A stretch of DNA of 64,000 bases, taken from positions 6,913,501-6,977,500 of the forward strand of contig JAILWY010000016.1 in the NCBI GenBank assembly GCA_022113835.1, given 5' to 3'. A program made the position numbers and the translations under genes. Positions within the stretch are counted from its first letter, which is position 1; each line of letters opens with the position of its first letter. The stretch is from Atopsyche davidsoni. Lineage: Eukaryota > Arthropoda > Insecta > Trichoptera > Hydrobiosidae. Below the pieces are notes generated by a model, which saw nothing but the letters and a program-made list of their open reading frames with translations, had not been told where the DNA came from and searched no databases. Positions 37,001-52,000 of the stretch are shown one piece after another.

Positions 37001-40000
37001 TTAGAATTCTCCGATAACCTTTGTGTGTGAAGCGGAGAGGTCACGAGCGCCTGATAGGATCCATCATGCTTGCACGTAACCTGCCCAAACACTCGGCTCA
37101 GCCTAGGGCGAGCGACTCTTCCGGTTTATTCAAATATATATGCGTGAACCCCAAGAGCGGCAGATATCCGAACTCAGTCAATCTAAATAATAATCGCCCG
37201 TGGGTAGGTTAGCGAGTGGTCTAAAGAAATTAGTGATACTGTTTTTTTTAACATCTCTAGGTCTTGTATGCTATGACCGTAAATCCATCAAAACTGACAC
37301 GGGCGTTTTAAATCTATTGAAATAACAAATTAATTATTTTTCGTTTGCACACTGATTGTATTTTAATTATTTAAAAAATACGATTATGCAATGCAAAACA
37401 TTGAACTTAATATTTATATTTCATTTAAATACAATACCGTGACAAAATACAGCAGTCCTGAGGTTTATTATACGATATAAGATAATTAGTTTTTTTTAGT
37501 ATAAATATACATAGCTGGATGTATATTTATCGAATGTCATTTCATTTAAATAAATGTAAATATTTTTATATAATTAACTTGCATAGTATATTTGTATCGC
37601 GGAAGCGCTATTATTTATTTTTTGTACTTGTTATCTCGCATGTTCAGGAATAATTATTACGTAAAAGTATACAGCTCTAGGTTTATGTTTAAAAAAGATA
37701 ATATCGGGAATTTCCTCAGCTCTTAATAATAGCGAACACGTGACGGAGACATGTTTGACTAAGAACAATGCATTATAATATTGACATTTTAATTGCACCT
37801 GGATTTATTTATTCAACACAGCCTATTTGGTTTTGTTAAAAATCTTCTCGGAAGATATATTTCATGCCAATTTCACATGTTTTATACATTAAGTGCAGTC
37901 TTAATAAAAATAAAAAAATGTATACTTTGTTTATTTATCATGTATTTTTTAAATAGAAAATCAGGTTGTATTAAAGGATGGTAACGTGACCTTGGTATCT
38001 CAACAAAGGTAATCGTATGATTTTTCTACATATTTTGCCGAGTTTCCCCCGAGGATTAATATTTGTTAACAATTAAAACACAATTTAGATTTAAATATTC
38101 CTAAGCTCAACTAACTGCGAAAAATTACTATTTTTTAAATCATTTTTGTTATAAATTATTTTATACTGAAAGCGGGTTTTTAATTTTTTTCGAATAATGT
38201 TTGATTCTTTTATCGTATTCATTAAACAAATAAGTAGTTTTTTAAATTGATGTTTGATCATGTTTTAATATTGTAAACAGAGCACTTGACTTTTGTTGAA
38301 AAATGTTTTTTTTATAAAATTTATTTTTTTATGGGAAATATAGTCGACCAATGTCCAGTGATCTTATTTACAATCTTTGTTAAGTGAAAATTTACAATAT
38401 ATTACCACAATCTGCAGGATTATATATTTTATCATGTTTGCCGAGTCTTATTTGACATTTATTTTCTTACCACACTCATAATAATTTGTTGAAATATAAG
38501 TAAGTAATTGAAAGTGAGTGAAATATTATATTGTAGTATAATAATGATGGACCCAGTAAATTGCGAAGTGAGATTATTTTCATTACTCCGAACATGCAGC
38601 GAGATTGTCGAACATGCAGAAATTGATAAGATTTTAATTATATCAAAAGCATGAAGGCATTGCATAATATGGCAGCGTAGAATTCAACGATTGTTGTTTT
38701 ATCGTTCAACATTTATTTGTAACTACCAAACATTATTGACCTAATATTGTTATTATAATACGGGTAGAATACTATAGAAGTCATAAAATATTGAAATATA
38801 TCAGTTGTTTTTTTGTTAAATTACAATTTGTTTCATTGCGGTCTTGCAAATGTTATAAATCCGAAGACAATCTCCAGGTGTGGGTACACCAGGGCTCGGA
38901 TATATCTCGCCCAACGCAAACTACTTCGTTTGCAGCGCATAGCGCCTCCTTAGCTACAAACTAATATCTTAATTAAAATGATCTCAGTGTATTTTGGCCT
39001 CACCAATTAGTATTATTATCTGATCAACAATACAACTGCTGATTATGAATTGAAAAGAACCGAAACTATTGCTTGTCGCTACGGTTAACTAGCGTATTCA
39101 AATGATGTACATGTACTCGTCGGTTTAACAATCTCGCAGCGGTCGGACTGTTAGCCGGACTTATCTGATGTAAATAAGAATGTGTGCTTTATAACTGGAT
39201 GTCGGTCGTTCTGCTCGCAGTGAGCCAAGTCTACGTCCAGGCAACGAAATGGCTTGTTACTTTCTGCCGCATCACAGGCTGGATTAGAGTTCGCAGGCAC
39301 TCGTAGGCGTCAGGAGTTCATCCTCAAGTGGTTGACCCTCTGTATATCTACCTACACACAATAATATTAGTTAAATCGTCTGATTGGATTCGGTTTTGAT
39401 TTGATAATACACCTACATTTAACTCAAGGATGCTATTAGATTATTGTTCCAATTCTATATTATGATACATATCCAAAAGATATAGGTTTTTGCCATGTTA
39501 AGGTGTCTACGTTTGGTTCGCCACTATTTGTTTATTTGAATTTAATAGTTGCTTCGATACATATCGAACTGTCCTCAGTAAAATAGTACAACACAATTGA
39601 ACTATTGGAAGGTGTCATTTTACTAAGAGAGGGCAGAGATAGATTGATTCATTTATCAAATATAAATAACGTTGAAATCTTAATCTAACATTTCTGATAA
39701 CATGGCCGATTCTGATTCTTAAAAACTTATGGTAATAACCCAACTAACTCCTTTCGTAACACTAGTGGAAGGCTCCTTCCTCTGCCCTTCACTTCTTTGC
39801 TATTTTTTTATGTGACGTTTTGTTAGCAAATATTAAATAGTCCTACTTCTACCGTTCAATTTTCTGCATGTATACTTTTGAAATATTCAAAATATAAATT
39901 TTCTTAAAAAAATATTTTCCAGTTATACATAAAGTTCAACCAAATTCGTATACGTGGTTTGCTTGACATCATCAATTTTATTATTTTAGAAAAATATGTC

Positions 40001-43000
40001 GGAACATTGGCAAGGAGTTTTTGTGTGTTTGTATTTAGACTTAGTTTTATTCACAAGCTGATAACAATGATCAAGTTGAAATAAAAACTGAATGAAGCCA
40101 ACCGTCTAGGATTCTTTCATGCTCATCGATTACAAATATTATCAGCACAAACCTGTTTTTTTTTTTGCTACATTACAATAATACTGGCAAACTCGTCAAG
40201 GTGACGCAGAATCGTTGACCACTGTTTTATTATACATATTATTATTTGATAATTCATTCTGACTGGTTTATGCCTTTTGGAGGCAGGTCGCTGAAACACC
40301 TAAACCACTTTCACATACGCAACATTTTGCAATAAATTAACATTTTATATTTAAAAAAAAAATAGATTAACGAATTAATAACTAATGTTCTCTTAATGCG
40401 TTCGTTTATGTGAGCGTTCGGATACGCACACGATGCGTATTCTGCAATATGGAGTAAATTTAAAAAAAAATCCAGAATATTAACTATTAAATTTATTTCA
40501 ATGGACATTATTCATGTGGTATTTTTTAAAAACTGCAAAATATTTTAACACCTTGGCAAAAAGTTAACAAAATGTTCACAAGTACAAAAACAAAGGAGTT
40601 TTATTTTTACGTACTTTTGTTTAAAAACAGTTGTCAATGAGGCATCCGGCAGACAATGTGACATCATCAGATTATGCGATAGATTCAGCGTGTTTTTTTT
40701 TTTGTGCTAAAAAACTATAAACCTTGTGAGTCTTCAACCGCCATTTTTTAAATTCGAGCTGAAAGGTGTGGTGTGTCTTCGACGTTACAAGCGTGGCAAA
40801 GCGGTTTGTTACTTGTTAGTTCAAAGAATACTAAATAAAATATATCCAATCGACGAAATACGTCGTATATAATTATTTTTATTTTATTAATAGTTAGTTT
40901 ACTTATAGTCTACACATGTACAAAATATCACAACTGTCAAAAAGTAAATCGGTGCAGGTTTAGAAAAACTAGACGTAAAGTGTAATTGATACGATATTAT
41001 TAATATTTCCTTAATGACGTTCTATTTGTTGGCTTTAAAAACTTGAATATTCGTGTAATATGATGGCACCTAACCTATAAGTTAAATGTTTTTAAATTTA
41101 GATTATATGGTATCGTGGTTCAACCCAGACGTGTTTCTAAATGGATCTTAAAAACACGTATCCATTGTAATCATAACCTATTCTATAGAAAACTCAGTGT
41201 TGCCATTTGGTCCCCAAGTGTGTTCGCAGCCGACGGTTGAGGTGTCATACATATTTTCAGTCATGTGCACGCCCGCTGAATACCAATACAGTGCATTTGC
41301 GTACCATTACCCCTTTGTATGGAATTCCTTGGATTCAAGTGCCACTCGATGCATTAAAGATGTGTTGTCACAATTTTTACTTATGTCGCCACATATTTTG
41401 CTTAGTCAAAAAATTCAACAAAATAAATTTTTTTTGGCGAAATATAAAATCATTGATTGTGTTGCGAAGGTTATTTCATCTATCAATCGCGGTACTAGTA
41501 TCTGTGATATACGTGTGTGTGTATATATATATATAGACGATAAATGGACATTATGCATATTGAATAACGAATTATTTTAAAACAAAAAAACCTCTATTTT
41601 ATATCATAATAAACTTTCAGTAATAATGAAATATTATCCCTCTGAGTGAGTTATTACGTAGATACCCTGCGTACAGCCATTACAGACACACCAGTCAATC
41701 GGCTCTGCACAAAAGAGAAATATTTCTGTTACATTTCACTCACATTCCATGTCAATTACCATGTTGTCGATCCAATATGCACGCAGCCGTCACATTTAAC
41801 AGAACCATTAACGATGTGATTTCTAGTATGCAAATTAAACTTTTCGCCACTGCGAGGGTTGCCATAATACCCGCGGTGGAAACTGGAACATTTTTATGTG
41901 TTACTAGCGGATACCCGGCGCGTTCTACTGCGCTAAATAAAGAAATATAATACTTTTTTTATTTGTTCGAAAAAAAAAAAAGGAAATTTTGTTTATTTAT
42001 TAACTTTTTATCTTAATGCTAGCGGATATATTGAGTTTTTTCGGTAGGTGTGTAAACATAAAAATTTTTTTTTGGCGTTCCAACTCTAAACGCAACATAA
42101 TAGGAATTTTGCGAAAAACAGGAATTTTCTATGTTCAAACCAGCAATACTTAGCGATTGGCCATGAGCCTTGTTGATAGTTAACAGCACAATTTAGGTGG
42201 ATCTAAGTTGCGAATGAGCATCTATGGTGAACCAACTTTTAAAGTTAAGATGTGTGGTGACATTCCAGATGGTTCCAAAGAGTTAAAAATCTCTATTGGA
42301 TAGTTGACTCTATTTTGGAACTTCATTATGCAGCAATGTTTTCGCAAAATTATTGTAGATGTGCTCCTCGTTCTTCGACATTTTTTTTCAGTAAAATAAA
42401 CACATTTGCCGTCTTTTATGCAAGGCGAATTCATATGCAACACTCCGCATGGGCCGTGATGTTCTTACAAACAACGTCAAAAAGTATCAGATCTTCACGT
42501 TGATTCGGGTGTTCAGCAGATATAAGATCGATGTCGATTTGAGTTGGAATAATTTTTTCAATAGACGAAACTTGTAATACGAATATTTTCGTATAATAAT
42601 TTTTTTCCCATATATAAACAGACAAACTCATTATGATAAAACACGTTGTGAATGACAGATAGTGATTTTGTTTTGAAAGTCCGTACGATCTGTCCGCGCG
42701 ATCTTCACAATGTTCTTTTTTCAATTTTTTGCGAGGAACGATGTCCACTTTACAGATGTTGAAAATTTTTGTATGGAAAATATCAAAAATCGACCTAATT
42801 CTGTTCCGTAAGTTCGGCAGCCTGTAACGGCAAGTTCATTCTAATATTTACAAACATCAATATCAGTATTTCTCGATTGGTAGCCATGCAGGCAGCCAGC
42901 TTCAAGGCATTTTCGCGTATATGCAATACGCGAAAATGGCAGTTCCTTTTATGAATTGGAAACTTTTGTATGGGATTTTTCTTAATTGAATAAACCAAAT

Positions 43001-46000
43001 TTGATAATCAATTTTTATAATTTTAGTGGTCTTGATTACTTTCGGTATTTTTGGCTTTCAAATAAACACGGTGTGGGGCTCGTCGGTCGTACGGTTTCAA
43101 AGCCTATAGCGGACTAACAAACATTTTTAGTGTTTTATATATATAGATATATTAATTATTATAATTCTCACAACAGCTTTCAGTAACTCACTACGAAAGA
43201 TAAATGAAAAAGGTCGGTAACATCGCAGCATTAACACTAGGTTGCCCAAAGAAGTCATTTTGACTGCTTTTGAATTTCAATTAGAAAAAAATTTAAGTAT
43301 TTATATACATAATTTCTTAAAATTTTATGACTTTTTCTAAAACATATAAATGCGTTTATTGATAATTGAATTTACCTCCACACCCTTCATTTCCGGTATA
43401 TATATATGTGTTATACCTATATTGCCCAAAAGCAGTCATTTTGACTGCTTGGGAAATTTTAAATAATCAAATGACTCTTATTATTGAATTGAGTCAATTT
43501 CTTATACGAACAGTTCGGTTCTGTATTGAGCTAACAGTTTTCATTTTTTTTTCGATTATCGTCACATGATAACATACAATTACATGATAAATTGACATCA
43601 TGAAGCTGAAAACTGAAAACTGAAAACACCATTCAGGAGACCGAAACAGCTGCCGATGGTACTGGGTGGTCAAAATTTAACTTTCTGGAAGGTTACCATC
43701 TACTTGTATTTTCAAGGGTGTGAAAGGGCCAACAGGCTACGCAAAAAGGAACATTATGACAGATAATCTTATCAGTGCATTTTCATTGATAATAAATAAC
43801 TATATTATCAAACATATAAAAAAGTGCACAGAAGAAGGCCGCCGAATTTTGAGGAATGATTGGACAACAGCATTACCGGAAATACGTGCATTTATTGAGA
43901 TTTTATATGCTCGTGGAGCCTCCGAGGCAAAAAATTTAAAACTGAGCTATTTATGGTCAGCAAAGCGGGGTCCCGAATTTATTAGAAAAATTGGCCAGCG
44001 AAAAGTTCAATCAAATCCGACGATTTATTTGTTTTGACAAAAGAACCGAAAGAAGTTAACCGAAACAAGCCTTAAAACAAATAGATTTGCCTTGATTTCG
44101 GAAATATGGGACAAGTTCATTGAAAATAGTCAAGCTTGCTATCAACCAGGGCAAAATATAACAGTTGACGAGCAATTATTTCCGTCAAAACCCAGGTGCA
44201 GGTTTACACAGTATATGCCTAATAAACCCAACAAATTTGGCATCAAATTCTGACTTGCATCAGATTTTAGTAGATGAATGGCTTTCCTTATTTGGGGAGA
44301 GATGAACAACGACCATCGTCAATGCTTCTCGGTGAACACGTTGTTCTAAAACTTGTCGAGCCATATACAAGCAATGGAAGAAATATCACGACCGATAACT
44401 TTTTCACTAGCTTGTCACTCGTTACAAAATTATTGGCAAAAAAACAACTCTAGTTGGAATTATTAGAGGAATCAAAAGAGAACTACCCAAAGCAGCTAAA
44501 CAAATGAAGGATAACTGCCTCGTTTTTCCACTCTGCTATATAAATTAGAGAATTGAGTTCTTACAATATACAAAAGCAAAACAAATAAAAGAGTAGCTGT
44601 TCTAAGTTCTAAGCATAAATACGTCAAAATCGATCATAGTAATAAAAAAATGTTACCGGAATCTATTTAATATTATATCAGCACAAAATTTGGAGTTGAT
44701 GTGGCGGATCAAATGGCCAGAAAATATACAGTAAAAGCTAGTTCTCGTAGATAACTAGCTTTTGCTGTATTTTTTCTAGTTCTCGTAGATAACGTAGTTC
44801 CCTCCAAATATTATTTAATATTTTAGATTTAGCTACTATAAATGCTTGGATCCTTTACAAAGAAACGACAGGAATACAAAAACAACGAAAAGAGTTCTTG
44901 TTTCAATAAACAGAACAGCTTTTCACCGAATACAGAGCTGCAAGACAGAAAAATTTATCAGAACATGAAGACCCAAAAAGATCAACTGCAACGTCATCAA
45001 ATGCAACCCATTCTAACCAATGCAAAATTTGTCAAGTACGACTTTGCCACAACAACAAAACAAATAATATATGTGAATAATGTCAAAAGTGTGTTTGCGG
45101 AAGATGTACACATAAAAAGATTTCCACTTTAATTTCCTAAAATGTACAAATAATAATGCATAAATTAATTTTTACCAAGTGAAGTAAATTTTTTTTATTT
45201 TTAATATTTACTTATATAACTGTAAATAATATAAAAAATATTAAAAAAATTTTTTAAACAAATTTCTTTACACATTAGTTATTCTTTCACAAAGCAGTCA
45301 TTTTGACTGCTTTTGGGCAATATAGGTATACATAAAATCTTGGGCAATCTAGTGTTAAGTAGTGCACTTCGATATATTAAATGTATGTATATATATATAC
45401 ATATATACATATATATCTCTAATTAATTTTTATGTTTTATTCTAAAGCTGTTTTTCTGTGATGTATTTTTTTATGTTTCACATCAAGTGTACAATTAAAT
45501 AACATTGATTATACAGGAGTACATATATTATTGTTGTTAAACTACTGTTTGTTAATTAAGGTACAAATATTTTATGCACTTCCCTACTAAATTCAAAGCT
45601 GCTATTGTGTTATATTTTTTAATTAACTTATTAAGTTTAAGTCTCTCTGTGATCTGATCTGAGTGATATGAATGTGTCCCGTATAAACTTATTTATGAAC
45701 GGTAATCCGATTGTGTCCTAATTGTTGTTCTCGTGTGGACGTTTGTGTAATTGCCAATTAAATATATACATCGGGGAAGTATTTCGTAAATGTTTCATTA
45801 AACCATCACACCAATTTATTGAGTGCTTTAATTGTTTTAATTCCGATCAGCGCGAGGACGGCCTCGGGCTGATCACATGATTCACAGACCGCAAAATTAA
45901 AATACCGCTCTTAGTAGTGCATCTTACAATTTCGTTTTGAGACTTCTTTAAGTAATGTACTGTACATTTATGAATCATTAAAAAAAAAAAAAAAAAAAAA

Positions 46001-49000
46001 AACATTAATGGTATGTATAATTCTGTAATCTGCTTCATTGAATTCAAATATTTTTTTACTATTAAAATTATATTATTTTTTATATTTAATGCCGATGTAT
46101 ACAAATGAAAGAATAAGTTTACTTTATGTTTAAACCACCCCATTATATTTTGATTGAAAATAATGTATTCATTTAGTACATGATGGGTTATTCTGTATAT
46201 AATTTACCGAGGTTTCTTTTAATATAGTTCTAAATAATGCAACCAAAACTGGAATATTGAAACTGATGTATTTATAATTATAATATATGGTTCTGCGAAT
46301 CGTTCCCTTAGCGTGATTTGTGGACTATTTCTCTTGCCCTGAACTGCCCTCATATATTTTCTGCTACATATTTGAATCGGTCTTTCAATTTTTCAAGACC
46401 CAACTCATTGATCAAATAAGCGAGAGAAGCGAGCACTCGGAGCGGAGCACCCACGCTCTGATTTATCACTCCACCGCCTAGCGCATCTGCGCGGGACTCG
46501 CGAGTCCTGGAAGCTCGTCGACCTTCCCTGAACCCTTATTTCCTGGAGTTTGATCGATTTTCCTTTTTATCGTTTTTCTCGTATTCACTTACTTTTATCT
46601 TAATTATACCTTCGTGCATAGCTCTTTTTCCATTGCTTATGCAATATTGAATCTTTCAGTATCTAGAATAAGCATTTTTATTTTTAAACAAGTTCAATGT
46701 ACTGCAAACTAGTGACGTTCGGGGAATTTTCCAGGGATGCTATTTTACATGGTAAATCTTATCAAATTAAATGTTCAAACATGGAACTTATTTACAATTT
46801 ATAAATATGTAACAAATCATTGTAGTTATAATTCAGTACCATGTATTTTATCAATTTAATAATTATATACATATTACATCGTATTTTCATACATACTTAT
46901 AAGTAAAGATTTAGCAACGATTTTTTATTGTGTGGAAATTGTATTTTACCTAAATAGCTTCACTCGTAACTGCTTCTATTATCATTTTTTCATTGATATA
47001 TCATTGCTAGGAGAAAATATTTTGTGGGATTTGTATTTCCACGGTTTTACTACGGGGAACGTAGATAATATTAATTTTTATGGTCTAAATGTCATTGATT
47101 TTCTTCTGTCTTTTCAGTCTTAATACGATAGTATGAGTATCGTTCTTTCGGGTCAATTATATGGTCTGTAAGAATACGAAATTTGCTATTAAAATTCGCT
47201 AGCTCACATACCACAATTGAAACGAATAAATTATCGTAGCAAGTTTACAGTTAAACGATACGGGATGCTATTGTACAATCATACTGGAAAATCCGGAACG
47301 CTCTCTGGAACCGCAGCTGTGACGTCATGGGCGCGTGTCGACAGCGAGCGCTGCACATGATTTGGTCTGCTGAAATGCGAATCGACTTCTGAACAATGTG
47401 CGAGTTACTGACTTACTGAGTTACTGAGTTACTGAGTTACTGAGTTACTCAGTTACTCAGTTACTCAGTTACTCACTTACTCAGTTACTAGAGGCGCGGT
47501 TCCGCTTCAGGCGCGCGCCGCACATTTATGGTCGACGGTTCCATCGAACACCCGTGGCAATTTTTATCTCTATCGGTCACAACGGTGACAATAATTAGGT
47601 CAGTTTTAATGACTAACCAGTGCGGTGTCATCATCGCAAACCTCGTGACTAAATTCTTAAGTATTGTACTAAAATACACCATTCATTATATTTTCAATTC
47701 CGATTGACATTTTTTTTTTGTTAACTTATATCTTATGTATGGTTTTATACTAATATAATAATTTTTTTGGATAATATTAAACTAACAAATAAGTAAATAC
47801 GATATACGGTAGATACTTCTTAGTATTACAATAGATAAATGTTTACCATCGAATAAAGTGATTGGGTCGATTGTATATAAACATTTCGCTCACTTACACA
47901 TTTTTGCAGCTATTCGTTCGCATAGTCATTTGTTGTGTAAATCATAAATTTTGATTTGTTTTAAAAATTCTCGATTTTATATGTTTATTGGCATGCAAAA
48001 ATATGATGTTCTTGTGGGAGAAACAGAATCGCTCATATTTTGTGTATCCCTCCCCTTTGACTTAGTGAGTACTGTTTCGGCTGTTTCTCTTGCCTCTTGT
48101 TGATCTTTTACTTCATAAAAAGTAAAAGTAGTAGTCACGAATCTATGATTAAATATGCTAAACCTTTCGCACGTATACAGCCTACTCGGTTCGTTTGCAA
48201 GCTTACGGACGCGGTGGTTTAATCAGAGGGAGAGTAATGTGGGAACACGGCTATCTGCAGTGATGGCGGCATCAATGGCGGACAGCGGTCACATCTCGGC
48301 GGGCGAGTCCATTGTCAGCGGGCGGTCGATTGTCTCCTCGGGTCCGGTTTCACCGTTGCACGTACGGCAGGTGACGTGATATGTTGCGTGCGACATGTTA
48401 CATGTTTCGCGTTTCATGTGACACACATTCAGCTCTTGTGATAACAGTGTTTCTACCCGGGGACCTTGACGGCGTTGTGGACTTAGCGATCATGCGAACC
48501 GACCGAGATATCTGGCTTATTCGCTAGGTTTCGTGATTTTATCTTTGCGTTTATTTAATACTTCTTGATAAATTAATAATGGTATTTTACGCCGTGTTTT
48601 TGCCATTGAGTTGTTTAATACGCGGTCGCTATACGATCGTTACTTGATTATTCTTTAGGTGAAACATGCTCCCAGTTTCGAGTTGTATTATCGCTTTTGT
48701 TATCATCGAGATATAAGTGAGTTTGTAATAAAATTTCAATGGCGGTAGTGTCAACACGAATGTGAGGTTGCGTCATGCCAGTCTGAGGCTCACCGCGAGT
48801 GTACTGAAAATTCTCGGTCTGCATTCCTAGGCGAGAAAATCTGATAGCTCAAATGGAATTCAATTCGATTGATTTAAGCCTGCTAAAGCATTCGTGTTTT
48901 AGTTATAGAACTTTTGTTAGGAATATTCAGCACGTTTATGGTCGTTTTATTTTAATCTAAGGAATTGTATTTTTTTAAATCATAAGCGTTTAATGTAGAC

Positions 49001-52000
49001 ATTGCAAAAATGAAAAACAAACCTGTGTATGGATATATGACGTCATAGCTCACAATTTACTTGCATTTTTATTGAACGACTCGAAAATTTTTTACTCATC
49101 AAAATTATTAAATAGTGTACTATCGCAACATTTTAAATAAAATACACGGGAATAGTGTTGTTTATTTGAAAAATAATGGCAAAGCGTCAGTTTGATTATT
49201 ATTATTTTATGTGTCATTGAATACGATACTTCCTGCAGCTTCAAACACGGTCACGCTGAAATGATATCTTCATTATAAGTACCAGGAGCACGGAAGCACA
49301 CTCGTGCTCTTTGTGAATCGTAGTGGTAATTTGACACTGAGACTTTTCGAAATCTTTACAAGTATATTGACCACTTTTCACTGGTATATGAATCATTATT
49401 TAGTGTAGAACATAGTCGAACCATTGTTCATGACAAGTTTTGAATGAAGGGATAGCATTTTCCATAAATTAACTTTGATGTCGTTAGAACAAATCACAGA
49501 TCAATGGATGGTTCAATGTCCAGTACATTTTTGAATTCCGCACGTTTATACTATCTTTATTGTGAGCAAGTGTTTCTTCACTGTCAGGTTGATACTTTTT
49601 CTGGCAAAACAGCAATCTCACAAAAATACATTATTTTTACAGCGGCGCTTACAAGAGCAGTAGGTTGTACCCTACTGCAAGTACCCTGGAATGACTTTTC
49701 TTGTCTGACTTTGGGCGCTCGTTTCAATGCAAACGATATTGCAGTCGGGCCGCTATCGGGCTCGCTCGTACTAATTACTAGTTGGTCCTGCTCCCTCGGC
49801 CCGAGAGTATCGCGGCATGCTCGTCGGCTTAGCACTCCAGTCTCACAACTTGGCAGAACACCAGTTCGATCTGTGAGGGTTTCCTGCAATTAGATTTCCG
49901 GTTATGCGATTGCATGAAATGTATCTTTACTATACATATTTCATTTATACCCGCAATCGAAGACACAAATAAAATCAATATTTAAAAACCCTATTGTACC
50001 CGTGAATGTATTTAAAGGTTGAAAGGTTCATCGGAAAAGCTAGATATGTGCGCCACTGTATTTTTATATTTTTCGAAAACCTATGCCCATTGTGTTTGCG
50101 CATAAAATAGATCTTATGTCGATCAAAATATTGTTACAACTGGTTAATAAGTAATAACTTTTTGTACACGTGTTGCAAAGTGCACATCGTCGCGATATTC
50201 TTGCGAGATTGATGAGATGTAAATGGGGACGTTCGTAAACACCCGTGTCGTTAGTTTGTTGGAGCCGGGGCGCGGATGTTAGGAGGAATGCAAATAATCT
50301 ACGGGAGTGCACACTCACTTTGTACGTGAAATTGTGTCGTAAAACAAAATAACATATTTAATAAATTCTTTTACTTCTAGACTCTCATGTCACAATGGTA
50401 CGGTATGTTATAATTTTTTTGTTATTTGAAAACTATTTTTTTAATGTGTATTCAGGTCGTTTGAATTTCCGCCGAATTGCAAAAACCTAAATGGAGCAAA
50501 AAACCCACATGCGCTTAATTTAGTGCACGTTAATATGTATAAGTGATATCAAATTTAGGTTTAAGTGTTTTTGTTGTACTGCTCATTTGAAATCCAAAAG
50601 TTACGTTTTTATTTTTGATGTATATATTTTTGCGAATTTCATTTATTTTGCGCATTATTAGAAATGTATTAAAGTTTTCAATTAGTTTCGCAGAAAAACA
50701 TCCAATCTAAAAAAGTCACCCACATGTGACTGGCAATTTCCTCTCGGGTATATAACTGGCGGGTAATTTGTTGAGGTTCGTCTTCCATTGAGTCACGGGA
50801 GGAATCTTGGCAGCGGCCCCGACCACCGCCCGAGCAGGCCTGAAGCCCCGCCCGACAACCTGGACATGTTCATTCAGTTGTTAAGAGGGCTACTTTTTCA
50901 AAAATTCCGTTTTCATTCACCAACCCGGACACCAGAGGTCTCTAGCGTAGCTTTTAATTGGAAACTGAATGACAGTTCTAATTGGACTAAGTTTTGTTAT
51001 TTATGGTCAATTATAAAGAAGAATTTTTTTTTTTTAATATTTAATAAATTTATATTGTTGATTTTTCTTTTCAAATATTCAAAAAGGAATAAATATTTAT
51101 AAACATTTTAAAATAATTATTGTCATATTTAACTTATTGAAATTATGCTATAAAGCCACATTTCCATGGGATTTTTTTGTAAACTTTGCGTGAATAAGCG
51201 ATTCAGTTAAATTGAAATAAATCGACCACTACTTTACTTTTTTACAAAAAAAAATTCCAAACAAGAAATATAAATATTCACACTGATGTCAAAATCCGTT
51301 GTTGGTCCCATAAAGTCCAAGAAAGTCCCATATTTGAGTTTTTTGATCATTTTCTCGTACCTTTTGCGAAAAATCGAATGCACCAACCAACAAAATTTAA
51401 ATGCAAAAAGTTAGATAAATCCCTTTTTCCAAACGGAAGGTTTTTTTTATTTCTAATAAATTATATAGTTTTCTCAATACTCTAAAAAAATCAATTTTCA
51501 ACATACAAAAATAAAGTGACATAATATATATGTATATATATATATATATTTTATGTGTATATATATATAATATATATATATATATATTTATTTAGACTTA
51601 TACGTATGTGAATTATAATAAAAAGGCCCAAATATATATAATGAAAACACACATCTCATCAAAAACATTTCTTTATTATTAATTGAACAAATATATGACA
51701 CTGGATGGATTATTTCTTATACAGGTTACAGGTTAGATAGGTAGGTAGGATACAGGTTATTTCTTTTCTTCTTCATCCAGTGCCTCTCTTCATTAGAGGC
51801 TTCTTGATCTGGGCCAGTCTCGCTAATTTGGCTGTACTTCCAGCCACTTCTTTTTCAATTTCATGCATGTCTTCATCCAGTGCTTCTCCTCAGAGGAGGT
51901 TGGCCACCGTTTACTCATCCTGAGCCAGTGCTCGTGGTTTTCTAAAGGAAAAAAATTGTAGTGGGTCTCTGGGTCCTTCTACACCGCAGTTTTATATTGA

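Noticed and set aside
41197..41580. 127-codon plus-strand open frame
   Set aside because: A second overlapping frame of similar length covers the same DNA, the end runs into a TA microsatellite, and no family motif is seen.
44842..45132. 96-codon open frame in the piggyBac element
   Set aside because: The true transposase frame is another one ([12 protein letters not shown] then the cysteine-rich end); this frame is a shadow.
50788..50890. GC-rich patch reading [20 protein letters not shown]
   Set aside because: Looks exon-like in composition, but the frame has no recognisable domain and no clear splice partners.
51823..51941. Exon-like minus-strand piece after a good acceptor (contains [20 protein letters not shown] and a stop)
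   Set aside because: Its reading frame has no proven upstream exon. It partly consists of an internal repeat (CACTGGATGAAGA twice), and I cannot link it to a gene.
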